Source: Longimicrobiaceae bacterium
GTDB lineage: Bacteria; Gemmatimonadota; Gemmatimonadetes; Longimicrobiales; Longimicrobiaceae
Assembly (NCBI GenBank): GCA_030146875.1
Contig: JASLAX010000211.1
Span: 1 to 15,576 of the forward strand
Length of the DNA: 15,576 nt
Direction: 5' to 3'
Positions within the stretch are counted from its first letter, which is position 1. Each line of letters begins with the position of its first letter. The notes under the pieces are model-generated. The model saw only the letters and a list, made by a program, of their open reading frames with translations. It was not told the DNA's origin and ran no database searches. The position numbers were made by a program, and so were the translations under genes. Shown here piece by piece: positions 7,088 to 13,559 of the stretch.

Positions 7088-8755
7088 ATGCCGATCCGCT
7101 CCGCCCGCCTTCTCGCCGGCCTCGTGTTGGCGGCGTTCCCGGCAGCGCTCCCCCCGGCCGCGGCGCAGGTCCCCGACTCGGCGCGGGTGCCGGACTCCGC
7201 GCGGCTCGGGGACCCGGCGCGGCTCGGGGACCCGGCGCGGGGGAGGGATCCGGGGCCTCCGCGATGGATCGGCGGGAGCGCGGAGGACTCGGTCCGGACC
7301 GCGCAGCTTCTGGGCAGGGCGCCGCTCGCCGGCTGGCTGCTGCGCTCGCCGTCCACGCGGCCCGAGCGGGGCGGCGGCTCCGGCGTGGACCCCATCCTCC
7401 CACAGGTGGAGGTGGCCTGGAACTCGGCGATCCCGCTCTCGATGAACGACGGCTCGCTCTGGGCGGGCCGCGGGGCCAGCGTCCGGGTGCGCGGGGGCGT
7501 GCGCGCGGAGTGGCGCCGCGTGCGGGTCATCCTGGCGCCCGAGCTGGTGCGCTCGCAGAACCGCGACTTCGGGGTGGTCCCCGGCGAGGCGCCGGAGCGC
7601 AGCATCTTCGCCCCGCCCTGGCGGCGGGGGTCGCAGTCGGCGGACCTTCCCACCCGGTTCGGGGAGCGCGCGTTCACCCGGCTGGACCCGGGGCAGAGCT
7701 CCGTGGTCGTGCGGCTCGGTGCCGCCGAGACGGGGTGGGCCACCGAGAGCCAGTGGTGGGGCCCGGGGATCCGTAACGCGATCGTGTTGAGCGCGAACGC
7801 CCCGGGCTTCCCCCACGTCTTCCTGCGCACCGCCCGGCCGCTCCGGCTGGGAGCCGGCGAGCTGGAGGCGCGGTGGGTGGCGGGGATGCTCACCGAGTCC
7901 CCGTACTTCGACCGCGAGGACGACAACGACCTGCGCTCGCTGGGGGCGGCGGCGGTGACCTTCCGTCCCGCGTGGGAGCCCGGGCTGACGGTGGGCGCCG
8001 CCCACGCGGTGGTGACGCCCGCGCGGGGGACGGGGGACGTCGCGCGCGGGGCCGCGCACGCCCTGTTCCGGTGGGGCACGGCGTCGGACGGCGCGCGCCC
8101 GCAGGAGCGCTCGATGCAGATGGTCTCCCTGTTCGGCCGCTGGGTGCTCCCGGAGAGCGGGGCCGAGCTGTACGCGGAGTGGGCGCGCCACGTCCTTCCC
8201 TCGCTCTCGGACCTGCTGGAGGAGCCGGGCCACTCCCAGGGGTACACGCTGGGGCTGCAGTGGGTGCGGCCGCTGGCGGCGGATTCATCGCGGCTGCTGC
8301 GCCTGCAGGTGGAGGCGACCGACCTGGACCAGGGCGCCAGCTACCGCACGCGGCCCGGGGCGAGCTTCTACACCAGCGCCGGGGTGGTGCAGGGGTACAC
8401 GCACCGAGGCCGCTCGCTGGGGGCGGCGGTCGGGCCCGGCGCGTCGTCGCAGTGGCTGGCGGCGGACGTGCTGGGCCGGGGGGGACGGGCGGGCGCGTTC
8501 GCCGGGCGGGTGCGGTGGGACCACGACGCCTTCTACACCACCCCCGTGGGGCGCGACTTCGGCGCGCACGACGTCTCGGTGATGGCGGGCGCGCGCGGAG
8601 GCGTGCGGACGGCGTGGGGGGAGCTGGGCGGGGAGGTGCTGCACGAGTGGCGGGTGAACTACCTCTTCCAGAGCGTCGGGATCGACGTCGACACGCGCGA
8701 CGCGGTGGACGTGGGGAACCTCTCCCTGCGGCTGACCTTCACCCCCCGCCGCTGA
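7088..8755 (+). CDS. Wzi-like capsule assembly outer-membrane protein (paralogue B)
   Basis: Probable Wzi-family (PF14052 type) outer-membrane barrel. ATG 7088 is chosen over the in-frame ATG 7001: it gives a clean signal peptide (MPIRSARLLAGLVLAA, cleavage near PPAAAQ, residues 22-27), and 7001 lies inside the promoter-like element. This makes 555 residues. Seen: NSAIPLSMNDGSLWAGRG (112-129), RLDPGQS (198-204), SQWWGPGIRNAIVLSANAPG (221-240) with the family's WWGPG at 223-227, RWVLPESGAELYAEWAR, and alternating beta-strand patterns to the C-terminus. Mature residues 28-51 are a short Asp/Ala/Arg repeat. It matches paralogue A block by block but is clearly diverged. It is the only plus-strand gene in the window, divergent from rfbA and convergent with the flippase (17-base overlap). 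Whether both barrels serve one polymer is unknown. Confidence 0.8.
   Translation: MPIRSARLLAGLVLAAFPAALPPAAAQVPDSARVPDSARLGDPARLGDPARGRDPGPPRWIGGSAEDSVRTAQLLGRAPLAGWLLRSPSTRPERGGGSGVDPILPQVEVAWNSAIPLSMNDGSLWAGRGASVRVRGGVRAEWRRVRVILAPELVRSQNRDFGVVPGEAPERSIFAPPWRRGSQSADLPTRFGERAFTRLDPGQSSVVVRLGAAETGWATESQWWGPGIRNAIVLSANAPGFPHVFLRTARPLRLGAGELEARWVAGMLTESPYFDREDDNDLRSLGAAAVTFRPAWEPGLTVGAAHAVVTPARGTGDVARGAAHALFRWGTASDGARPQERSMQMVSLFGRWVLPESGAELYAEWARHVLPSLSDLLEEPGHSQGYTLGLQWVRPLAADSSRLLRLQVEATDLDQGASYRTRPGASFYTSAGVVQGYTHRGRSLGAAVGPGASSQWLAADVLGRGGRAGAFAGRVRWDHDAFYTTPVGRDFGAHDVSVMAGARGGVRTAWGELGGEVLHEWRVNYLFQSVGIDVDTRDAVDVGNLSLRLTFTPRR
7169..7240 (+). repeat. Four tandem 18-base units in the N-terminus of paralogue B
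   Basis: Four in-frame 18-base units encode VPDSAR, VPDSAR, LGDPAR, LGDPAR. Units three and four (7205-7222 and 7223-7240) are identical at the base level, so this looks like a recent slippage duplication. It lies just after the predicted signal peptide and would lengthen a periplasmic linker before the barrel. A partial fifth unit (GRDPG) follows. Confidence 0.85.
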
Positions 8756-10238
8756 GCGGCCGCGCCGGCCGCACGCGCGACCGCACCAGCGCGCGCTCCC
8801 CGTCGGAGAGCAGCAGCCGCCACGCCACCCCCGCCAGAACGGCCGTCCCCGCCAGGAGGACGGCCGTTCTGGCCTCCAGCGCGGGGAGCAGGGCGGCGGC
8901 GGCGAAGAGCGGCGCGGCGCCGGCCAGCAGCGCCCCCGTGCGCCGCAGCGACGCGCCGTCCACCAGCGAGGCGCGCCGCGCCAGCAGGCCCAGGACGGCC
9001 GCGTCCACCACCGCGCGCAGCGTCCACGCCATGGCCGCGCCCTCGATCCCCCGCGCCCGCAGCAGGAGCCAGAGCGCGACCAGGTACAGGGGGAGCTCGA
9101 CCACGTTCAGCTTGGCCGTCAGGTCGGGGCGGCCGATCCCCTGCAGCGCCGTCGCCGGCACCAGGGCCAGGCAGTTGACGAACACGCCCACGGTGATCCA
9201 GCGCAGCACCGGCGTGGCGTGCCCCGCGAAGTCCGCCCCCACCCAGAGCCGCAGCCCCTCCGGCGCCAGCGCCGTCAGCGCCAGGGCCACCGGCAGGAGC
9301 GCGACGAACACCAGCCGCACCGCGCCGTCGAAGAGGCGCGCCGCGCCCGCCGGGTCCTGCGCGAAGCGCGTGGCGAAGGCGGGGAAGAGGACGCCCAGCA
9401 GCGCGCCGGGAACGAGCGCGATCCGCGAGGCCAGCTCGTACGGCGTGACGTAGTACGCCACCGCCGCCATGGAGACGACCGCTCCGATGACGAAGCGGTC
9501 CATGTACACCATGACGGTGCTGGCGGCGTTCGCCACCGTCAGCCATCCCCCGTAGCGGAAGAGGGCCCCGACGACGTCGCGGTCCAGCCGCGCGAGGTGC
9601 CTCAGCGCGGGAACGGCGGAGAGCGAGAGCGCCGCGTGGGCGATCCAGGCCGCCATGCGGGCCAGCACGAGGACGCCCACCAGGGCGACCAGCGAGCGGG
9701 AGAAGGGGACGACGGCCAGGGGGCCCAGGAAGGTGAGGACGCCCAGCGGCAGGCGGATCGCGTTCACGGCGCCGAAGCGCTGGTACGCCTCCAGCACCCC
9801 GCGCAGGCCGGCCGTGGACGTGACCAGCGGAAGGGAGACGGCCAGGAGCCGGATCGCGCCCGCCGTCTCGCCGCGCAGCGCGGGGGAGATGCGGAAGACG
9901 TCCTCCACCAGCCACGGCGCCAGGAGCCAGACGGTGAGCCCCCCCGCGGCGCCCAGGGCCAGGAGCAGGACCGTCGCCGTCCAGACCGCGGGGGGCACCT
10001 CGGCCTCGCGCCCTTCGCCCACGCGCCCGGCGACCAGGTGCGTCAGCGCGCGTCCGATCCCCAGGTCGAAGAGCGAGAAGTACCCGATCACCGCCCATGC
10101 GGTGGTGAGCACCCCGAAGCGCTCCACGCCCAGCGCGCGGATCAGCGGGGGGGTGGCCGCCAGCGCCACCACCAGCGGAACGCCCAGCCCGGCGAGGTTG
10201 AGGAGGGTGTTCCGCGCGAGGAGCCGCCGTCCCGTCAC
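8739..10238 (-). CDS. Wzx-type polysaccharide flippase (MOP superfamily)
   Basis: A 499-residue polytopic inner-membrane protein, the usual Wzx length, with about 12-14 hydrophobic segments spread over the whole chain. It would flip lipid-linked repeat units to the periplasmic face. Seen: a first helix after MTGRRLLARN, FGVLTTAWAVIGYFSLFDLG (41-60) and IGRALTHLVAG (61-71), both typical of the oligosaccharide flippase family (PF01943 or a relative), then MVYMDRFVIG (243-252) followed by YYVTPYELASRIALVPGALL (262-281). The start is GTG 10238, 22 bases after the lipoprotein stop; no clear Shine-Dalgarno is seen. The last 17 bases overlap the end of the plus-strand Wzi-like gene. No other flippase is in the window, so it is the likely exporter for the polymer made by the glycosyltransferases upstream. 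Symbol wzx not assigned because only the superfamily can be read. Confidence 0.87.
   Translation of the reverse strand: MTGRRLLARNTLLNLAGLGVPLVVALAATPPLIRALGVERFGVLTTAWAVIGYFSLFDLGIGRALTHLVAGRVGEGREAEVPPAVWTATVLLLALGAAGGLTVWLLAPWLVEDVFRISPALRGETAGAIRLLAVSLPLVTSTAGLRGVLEAYQRFGAVNAIRLPLGVLTFLGPLAVVPFSRSLVALVGVLVLARMAAWIAHAALSLSAVPALRHLARLDRDVVGALFRYGGWLTVANAASTVMVYMDRFVIGAVVSMAAVAYYVTPYELASRIALVPGALLGVLFPAFATRFAQDPAGAARLFDGAVRLVFVALLPVALALTALAPEGLRLWVGADFAGHATPVLRWITVGVFVNCLALVPATALQGIGRPDLTAKLNVVELPLYLVALWLLLRARGIEGAAMAWTLRAVVDAAVLGLLARRASLVDGASLRRTGALLAGAAPLFAAAALLPALEARTAVLLAGTAVLAGVAWRLLLSDGERALVRSRVRPARPLSGGG
8756..8772 (+). terminator. Possible hairpin at the convergent end
   Basis: GCGGCC, a 5-base loop, then GGCCGC starts at the base after the stop of the plus-strand Wzi-like gene and lies within the flippase coding end. 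A 6-base all-GC stem without a T-run is only weak evidence for termination. It is listed because the two convergent genes overlap and no other terminator-like structure is nearby. Confidence 0.25.
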
Positions 10239-10260
10239 GGGCGGCGGCGGAGCGCGGGGG

Positions 10261-11346
10261 TCACGGCAGGACGACCGGGATCTCCACCACCCGCGTCTCG
10301 TCCGCCTCGAAGGTCGGCAGGCGCAGCTCCGGCACCACCACCGGCGGAGCGCCCCCCTGCGGACGCACGGTCAGCGTTCCCACCAACTCGCCGGAGGCGA
10401 ACGGATCCGCCAGCGCCGAGTCGAAGAAGAAGCGCCCGTCGGGGCCGCTGCGCGCCACGAAGCTCTCCGGTGTGGCCGGAACGCCGCCGGTGCGCCGGAA
10501 CTCCACCTCCAGCCCCTCCAGCGGGGCGCCGTCCGAGGCGCGGACGAGCCGCCCCTGGTACGAGAGGTACGGCCCCACGCCGATGCGGCGCGCGAACGTC
10601 TCGTCGGGATCGCTGGAGGTCCGCAGCCGGACGCCCGGGGTCCGCAGCGTGCCCTGCCCGGGGTAGAAGGCGACCACGTCGCCGACCACCTCGCCGGCGG
10701 CGGCCGGCACCGGGGTGATCCACGCCCTGCCCTCCGCGTTCGTGGTCGCCGCGAACGGCGACGGCGACGCGGGCACGCCCCCCGTCACGCGGAACTCAAC
10801 CGCTCGGCCGGCCACGGGCTCGCCCGTGGCCCGAACGAAGAGCTCCAGCAGCTCCCCCACCTTCCAGCCCCGCAGCACGCGCAGGGTGCCCAGCGGGGTC
10901 ACGTCGCCTCCGCGCGTGGCCGCGATGGGGATGCCGTGCCGGTCGTAGCCCGTCCACGGGGCCTCCGGCCGCAGGCGCACCACCACCCGCGCGGAGTCCG
11001 CCCCGGCGGCGTCGATGCGGACCGTGTAGCGCCCGGATGCGTCGGTCACCGCCGTGGCGGAGTCGGTGGGAGCGCCGGCCGGGTCCACCACCACGACGGT
11101 CACCCGGACCCCCGGCACCCCTCGGCGGGTCTCCTGGTCCACCACCTGACCCTGCGCGCTGAACGTGGCGCCGCCGCGGCACTCGGTGGTCGCGAAGCAG
11201 GGATCGCACGCGCCCGTCCCCCCCGCCAGCAGAAGCGGGAGCAGGAGCGCCGCCATCCGCCCCCCGGGCGTTCCCCCGGCCCGCCGGCCCGGGCGCCCCT
11301 CGTTCCGCGTCTCGATCTCCGTCCCCTGCCCCATCTCGACCCTCAT
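10261..11346 (-). CDS. Probable lipoprotein with repeated Ig-like/CarboxypepD_reg-like domains
   Basis: Function unknown. From ATG 11346 the protein has 361 residues: a basic lead (1-30), a hydrophobic segment MAALLLPLLLAGG (31-43), then TGAC with Cys47, a possible though non-ideal lipobox. CDPCFATTEC (47-56) puts three Cys in ten residues. Three beta-rich modules follow: about 60-155 (GQVVDQETRRGVPGVRVTV, a carboxypeptidase-regulatory-like start), 165-248 and 260-350. The last two share a core: VEFRVTGGVPASP (183-195) and VEFRRTGGVPATP (281-293), each followed by a NAEGR or GPDGR turn. This suggests internal duplication. ATG 11256 (residue 31) is an alternative start giving a compact lipoprotein signal; 11346 has GGTGA upstream. 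It lies 22 bases before the flippase, probably co-transcribed, so a periplasmic or outer-membrane role beside the polymer is inferred. Confidence 0.7.
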   Translation of the reverse strand: MRVEMGQGTEIETRNEGRPGRRAGGTPGGRMAALLLPLLLAGGTGACDPCFATTECRGGATFSAQGQVVDQETRRGVPGVRVTVVVVDPAGAPTDSATAVTDASGRYTVRIDAAGADSARVVVRLRPEAPWTGYDRHGIPIAATRGGDVTPLGTLRVLRGWKVGELLELFVRATGEPVAGRAVEFRVTGGVPASPSPFAATTNAEGRAWITPVPAAAGEVVGDVVAFYPGQGTLRTPGVRLRTSSDPDETFARRIGVGPYLSYQGRLVRASDGAPLEGLEVEFRRTGGVPATPESFVARSGPDGRFFFDSALADPFASGELVGTLTVRPQGGAPPVVVPELRLPTFEADETRVVEIPVVLP

Positions 11347-11823
11347 CTCTTCACCGGGTGTGCGGCCACGCGCGGGCGTCCGTCCGATCTCGTCGCGGGG
11401 GGACGCCGGCTCACCTCGTACCCCCGCCGGCAGGATTCCATCCGATCCGCCCTCCGCCGCCTTGCTCCTCGGACGGCCCGAGAGCGGTCTCCTCCCGCGG
11501 CTCGCGCCCCGTCAGCGCCCTGGAGCGCATCGGCCATCCGTTCGATCTCCGCGGCGCCGACGAGCGGTGGTTCGAGTGGATCCCTCCGGGCGGCATCCTC
11601 CATCCGGGCTCCGCCGCTTCGCCGGACGCCGGGCCTCGCCCCCGGAGGCGCGCCCTCCGCCCTCCGCTTCCGCTTCCGCATCCACCCTCCGCTTCCCGCT
11701 CGCCGCTCGCAGCCGACGGGGGACGCCGCGTCGGGGATCCGGAGGATGGGGACGCGACGCCCTGCTCCACGCCGTTCCCGGTACGGCGGACGATCGATGC
11801 CGTCCGACGGACGAGGCGGAGCC
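11347..11823. other. 477-base stretch without a convincing gene
   Basis: It separates the glycosyltransferase group from the lipoprotein-flippase pair, both on the minus strand. Frames are open because of high GC, but translations are Arg/Pro/Gly-rich low-complexity with no recognisable motif or signal peptide. It holds inverted repeats next to the glycosyltransferase stop (11771-11825) and a pyrimidine-rich plus strand at about 11651-11705 with repeated cttccg/ccctccgc units. I see no convincing -10/-35 pair for the lipoprotein gene; TGGAAT at 11440-11435 (minus) is the best but lacks a -35. Confidence 0.6.
11787..11813 (-). terminator. Alternating inverted repeat after the glycosyltransferase group
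   Basis: CGGACG (11787-11792), 8 bases, CGTCCG (11801-11806), one base, CGGACG (11808-11813). The middle unit can pair with the first. Flanking pairs GCCGT/ACGGC (11771-11787) and GAGGC/GCCTC (11813-11825, overlapping the stop) add further hairpins. The position just after the last glycosyltransferase fits transcript ending or 3' protection. No T-run follows, so intrinsic termination is uncertain. Confidence 0.35.
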
Positions 11824-12687
11824 TCAGCCGCTCGCGTTCGCCGTCCGCCGGGGGGAGACGTCCATGCCCTCCGCCACGGCGTGCCAGTCGATCCCAGGCG
11901 CCACGTTCGGGCTCTCCAGGTGCGTGGCCAGCGACGGCACGGGCGTCCAGAGCCGGCGGCGCCCTCCCGCCAGGAGGCTCCGCCAGTTGTGGATCCACGA
12001 CTTGGCCACGCACCTGAACATCAGCCGGTCGCGCAGCAGGTACCGCGCCGCCACCAGGGGGTTCCGCACCTTCTCCTTGGTGAGCGCCAGCCAGATGCTC
12101 ACGTCCGGGTTCCCGTGCGCGTAGGTGCGGAAGGCCCGCTCGTCGCGCGCCAGCGCCGCCCGCGTGGTCAGGAAGGTGAGGGTCGTGGAGTTCGCCGTGC
12201 GCCAGTGCCGCCCGCCGAAGGCCCGCAGCTCGTTCCGGTGCCGGTGGATGTCGACCGAGTAGTAGTCGGAGTGGTCGTACGGCGACACGTAGTCGGCGTC
12301 GGGGCTCGCGCGGAGGAACTCGAGCGACTCCCGCAGCGCGCTCGGCAGGTACAGGTAGTCGTCCTCGGCCAGCAGGACGTGCTCCGCGTCGCGCTGGGCC
12401 AGCAGCCGGTCGAGCTGGATCGCGAAGGTGGCGTAGTTCCCCACCGCGTCCACGCTCACCACCTCCAGGTCGGCCGCCGCGAACGCGTGGCGGAAGAGCG
12501 CCTCGTACGCGGGCGGGCATCCGTCCAGGATCGCCCACACCTTCACCCGCAGCCCCTCGGCGGCCGCGTGGAAGGAGCGCAGGCAGAGCTCGGCGAGGCG
12601 CAGCTTGTCGCCCGCGTGCAGCAGGGGCGTCTTGGAGACGCCGGGATACACCCGGTACGCCACCGCCAGGTCGTACGCGGCGCTCAC
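11824..12687 (-). CDS. Atypical glycosyltransferase-like protein (GT-A type, EDD motif)
   Basis: A 287-residue cytoplasmic protein, start GTG 12687 overlapping the preceding GT2 stop (GTGA). The N-terminus (AVAYRVYPGVSKTPLL, then KLRLAELCLRSFHAA at 28-42) and the segment VKVWAILDGCPPAYEALFRH resemble the start of a GT-A fold. LLAEDDYLY (105-113) carries an EDD that could be the metal-binding DxD equivalent. Later conserved-looking stretches are VSPYDHSDYYSVDIH (134-148), WRTANSTTLTFL and a C-terminal basic region KSWIHNWRSLLAGGRRR (229-245). It lacks the VVILNW and GGNN signatures of its two GT2 neighbours, so it is not a third copy of them. Donor and acceptor are unknown. Its place as last gene of the glycosyltransferase run supports a sugar-transfer role. 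Another nucleotide-sugar-dependent activity cannot be excluded. Confidence 0.7.
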   Translation of the reverse strand: MSAAYDLAVAYRVYPGVSKTPLLHAGDKLRLAELCLRSFHAAAEGLRVKVWAILDGCPPAYEALFRHAFAAADLEVVSVDAVGNYATFAIQLDRLLAQRDAEHVLLAEDDYLYLPSALRESLEFLRASPDADYVSPYDHSDYYSVDIHRHRNELRAFGGRHWRTANSTTLTFLTTRAALARDERAFRTYAHGNPDVSIWLALTKEKVRNPLVAARYLLRDRLMFRCVAKSWIHNWRSLLAGGRRRLWTPVPSLATHLESPNVAPGIDWHAVAEGMDVSPRRTANASG

Positions 12688-13559
12688 TTGCGCGTCATCC
12701 CCCGCCACACGGCGCGCGCCCGCTCCCGGTCCCCCCGCGAGAGGTAGCCCATGGCCCGCAGCAGCCGCGTGGGGTAGAAGAACACCGAGAAGCGCAGCCG
12801 GTCCGCCGCCCCGTAGCGGCGGCGCGCCAGCCGCACCCGGTTGCGGACCCCGTGCTCGATCCCGAAGGCGGACGGCGCCTCGTGGAGCGGCACCCGGTGG
12901 GCGATCCGCCCCGCCGGCTGGTAGAGCAGCCGGTAGCCGCGCTCCATCAGCCGCAGGCAGAGGTCCACGTCCTCCACGTACGCGAAGAAGTCTTCCTCGA
13001 ACCCACCCACCTCGCGCAGCACCTGGGCGGGGAGCAGCAGGCAGCACCCGGTCAGGAAGGTGACCTCCTCGGGCTCGCCGCCGGACGGCTGCGGGTCCGG
13101 CTGCCCCTCGCCCCGGTGATAGCCCAGGGCACGCGCGCGCGAGAAGTCCCCGCCGCCGAACCAGATGCGGTCGGGGGCGTCGGCGTAGACGATCTTGGGG
13201 CCCACCGCTCCCACCCGCGGACGGCTGCGCGCCGCCTCCACCAGCCGCGTGACGGCGTCCGGGTCGACCAGCGTGTCGTTGTTGAGGACCAGAACGTAGT
13301 CGGCCCCGTCCGCCAGCGCCCGCTCGATCCCGCGGTTGTTGCCGCCGGTGTAGCCCAGGTTCGCCCCCGTCTGCAGGTAGGGCAGGTGGGGGAAGAGGGC
13401 GTGCAGCTCGGCGCCGGAGCCGTCGGGCGAGGCGTTGTCCACCAGCAGCACGCTCAGCGCGGGGTAGTCCGACGCCTCCAGCGAGCGCAGGCAGGCCGAG
13501 GTGTCCGGCACCGAGCACCAGTTCAGCACCACCGCCGCGACGCGCGGCGCGGCCGTCAC
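12684..13559 (-). CDS. Family 2 glycosyltransferase (rhamnosyltransferase-like), copy 1
   Basis: Inverting GT-A glycosyltransferase acting at the cytoplasmic face of the inner membrane. The 291 residues from GTG 13559 (GTGA overlap with the preceding gene) start at the conserved core: AAVVLNWCSVPDTSACLRSL (8-27), LLVDNASPDGSG (38-49), GANLGYTGGNNRGI (65-78), YVLVLNNDTLVDPDAV (88-103, with the NDT replacing a classical DxD), and GFEEDFFAYVEDVDLCLRL (186-204) with the acid-rich ED.D base region. These are the marks of the WbbL/RfbF-like GT2 branch that includes many rhamnosyltransferases, which would suit the dTDP-rhamnose genes in the window, but acceptor and donor cannot be read from sequence. 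The C-terminal part (about 225-291) is basic and probably membrane-associating. It overlaps the next gene by four bases. Confidence 0.9.
   Translation of the reverse strand: MTAAPRVAAVVLNWCSVPDTSACLRSLEASDYPALSVLLVDNASPDGSGAELHALFPHLPYLQTGANLGYTGGNNRGIERALADGADYVLVLNNDTLVDPDAVTRLVEAARSRPRVGAVGPKIVYADAPDRIWFGGGDFSRARALGYHRGEGQPDPQPSGGEPEEVTFLTGCCLLLPAQVLREVGGFEEDFFAYVEDVDLCLRLMERGYRLLYQPAGRIAHRVPLHEAPSAFGIEHGVRNRVRLARRRYGAADRLRFSVFFYPTRLLRAMGYLSRGDRERARAVWRGMTRK

Noticed and set aside
6916..8247. Upstream extension of the rfbA frame
   Set aside because: It is antisense to the plus-strand Wzi gene. The conserved RmlA N-terminus and the Shine-Dalgarno place the start at TTG 6915.
11343..11681. 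A 112-codon minus-strand frame in the 477-base gap
   Set aside because: Its translation is Arg/Ala/Gly-rich with no motif, it overlaps the lipoprotein start, and it has no support as a protein.
9655..12747. A 1030-codon plus-strand open frame
   Set aside because: It is antisense to the flippase, lipoprotein and glycosyltransferase genes, with low-complexity translation and no signatures.
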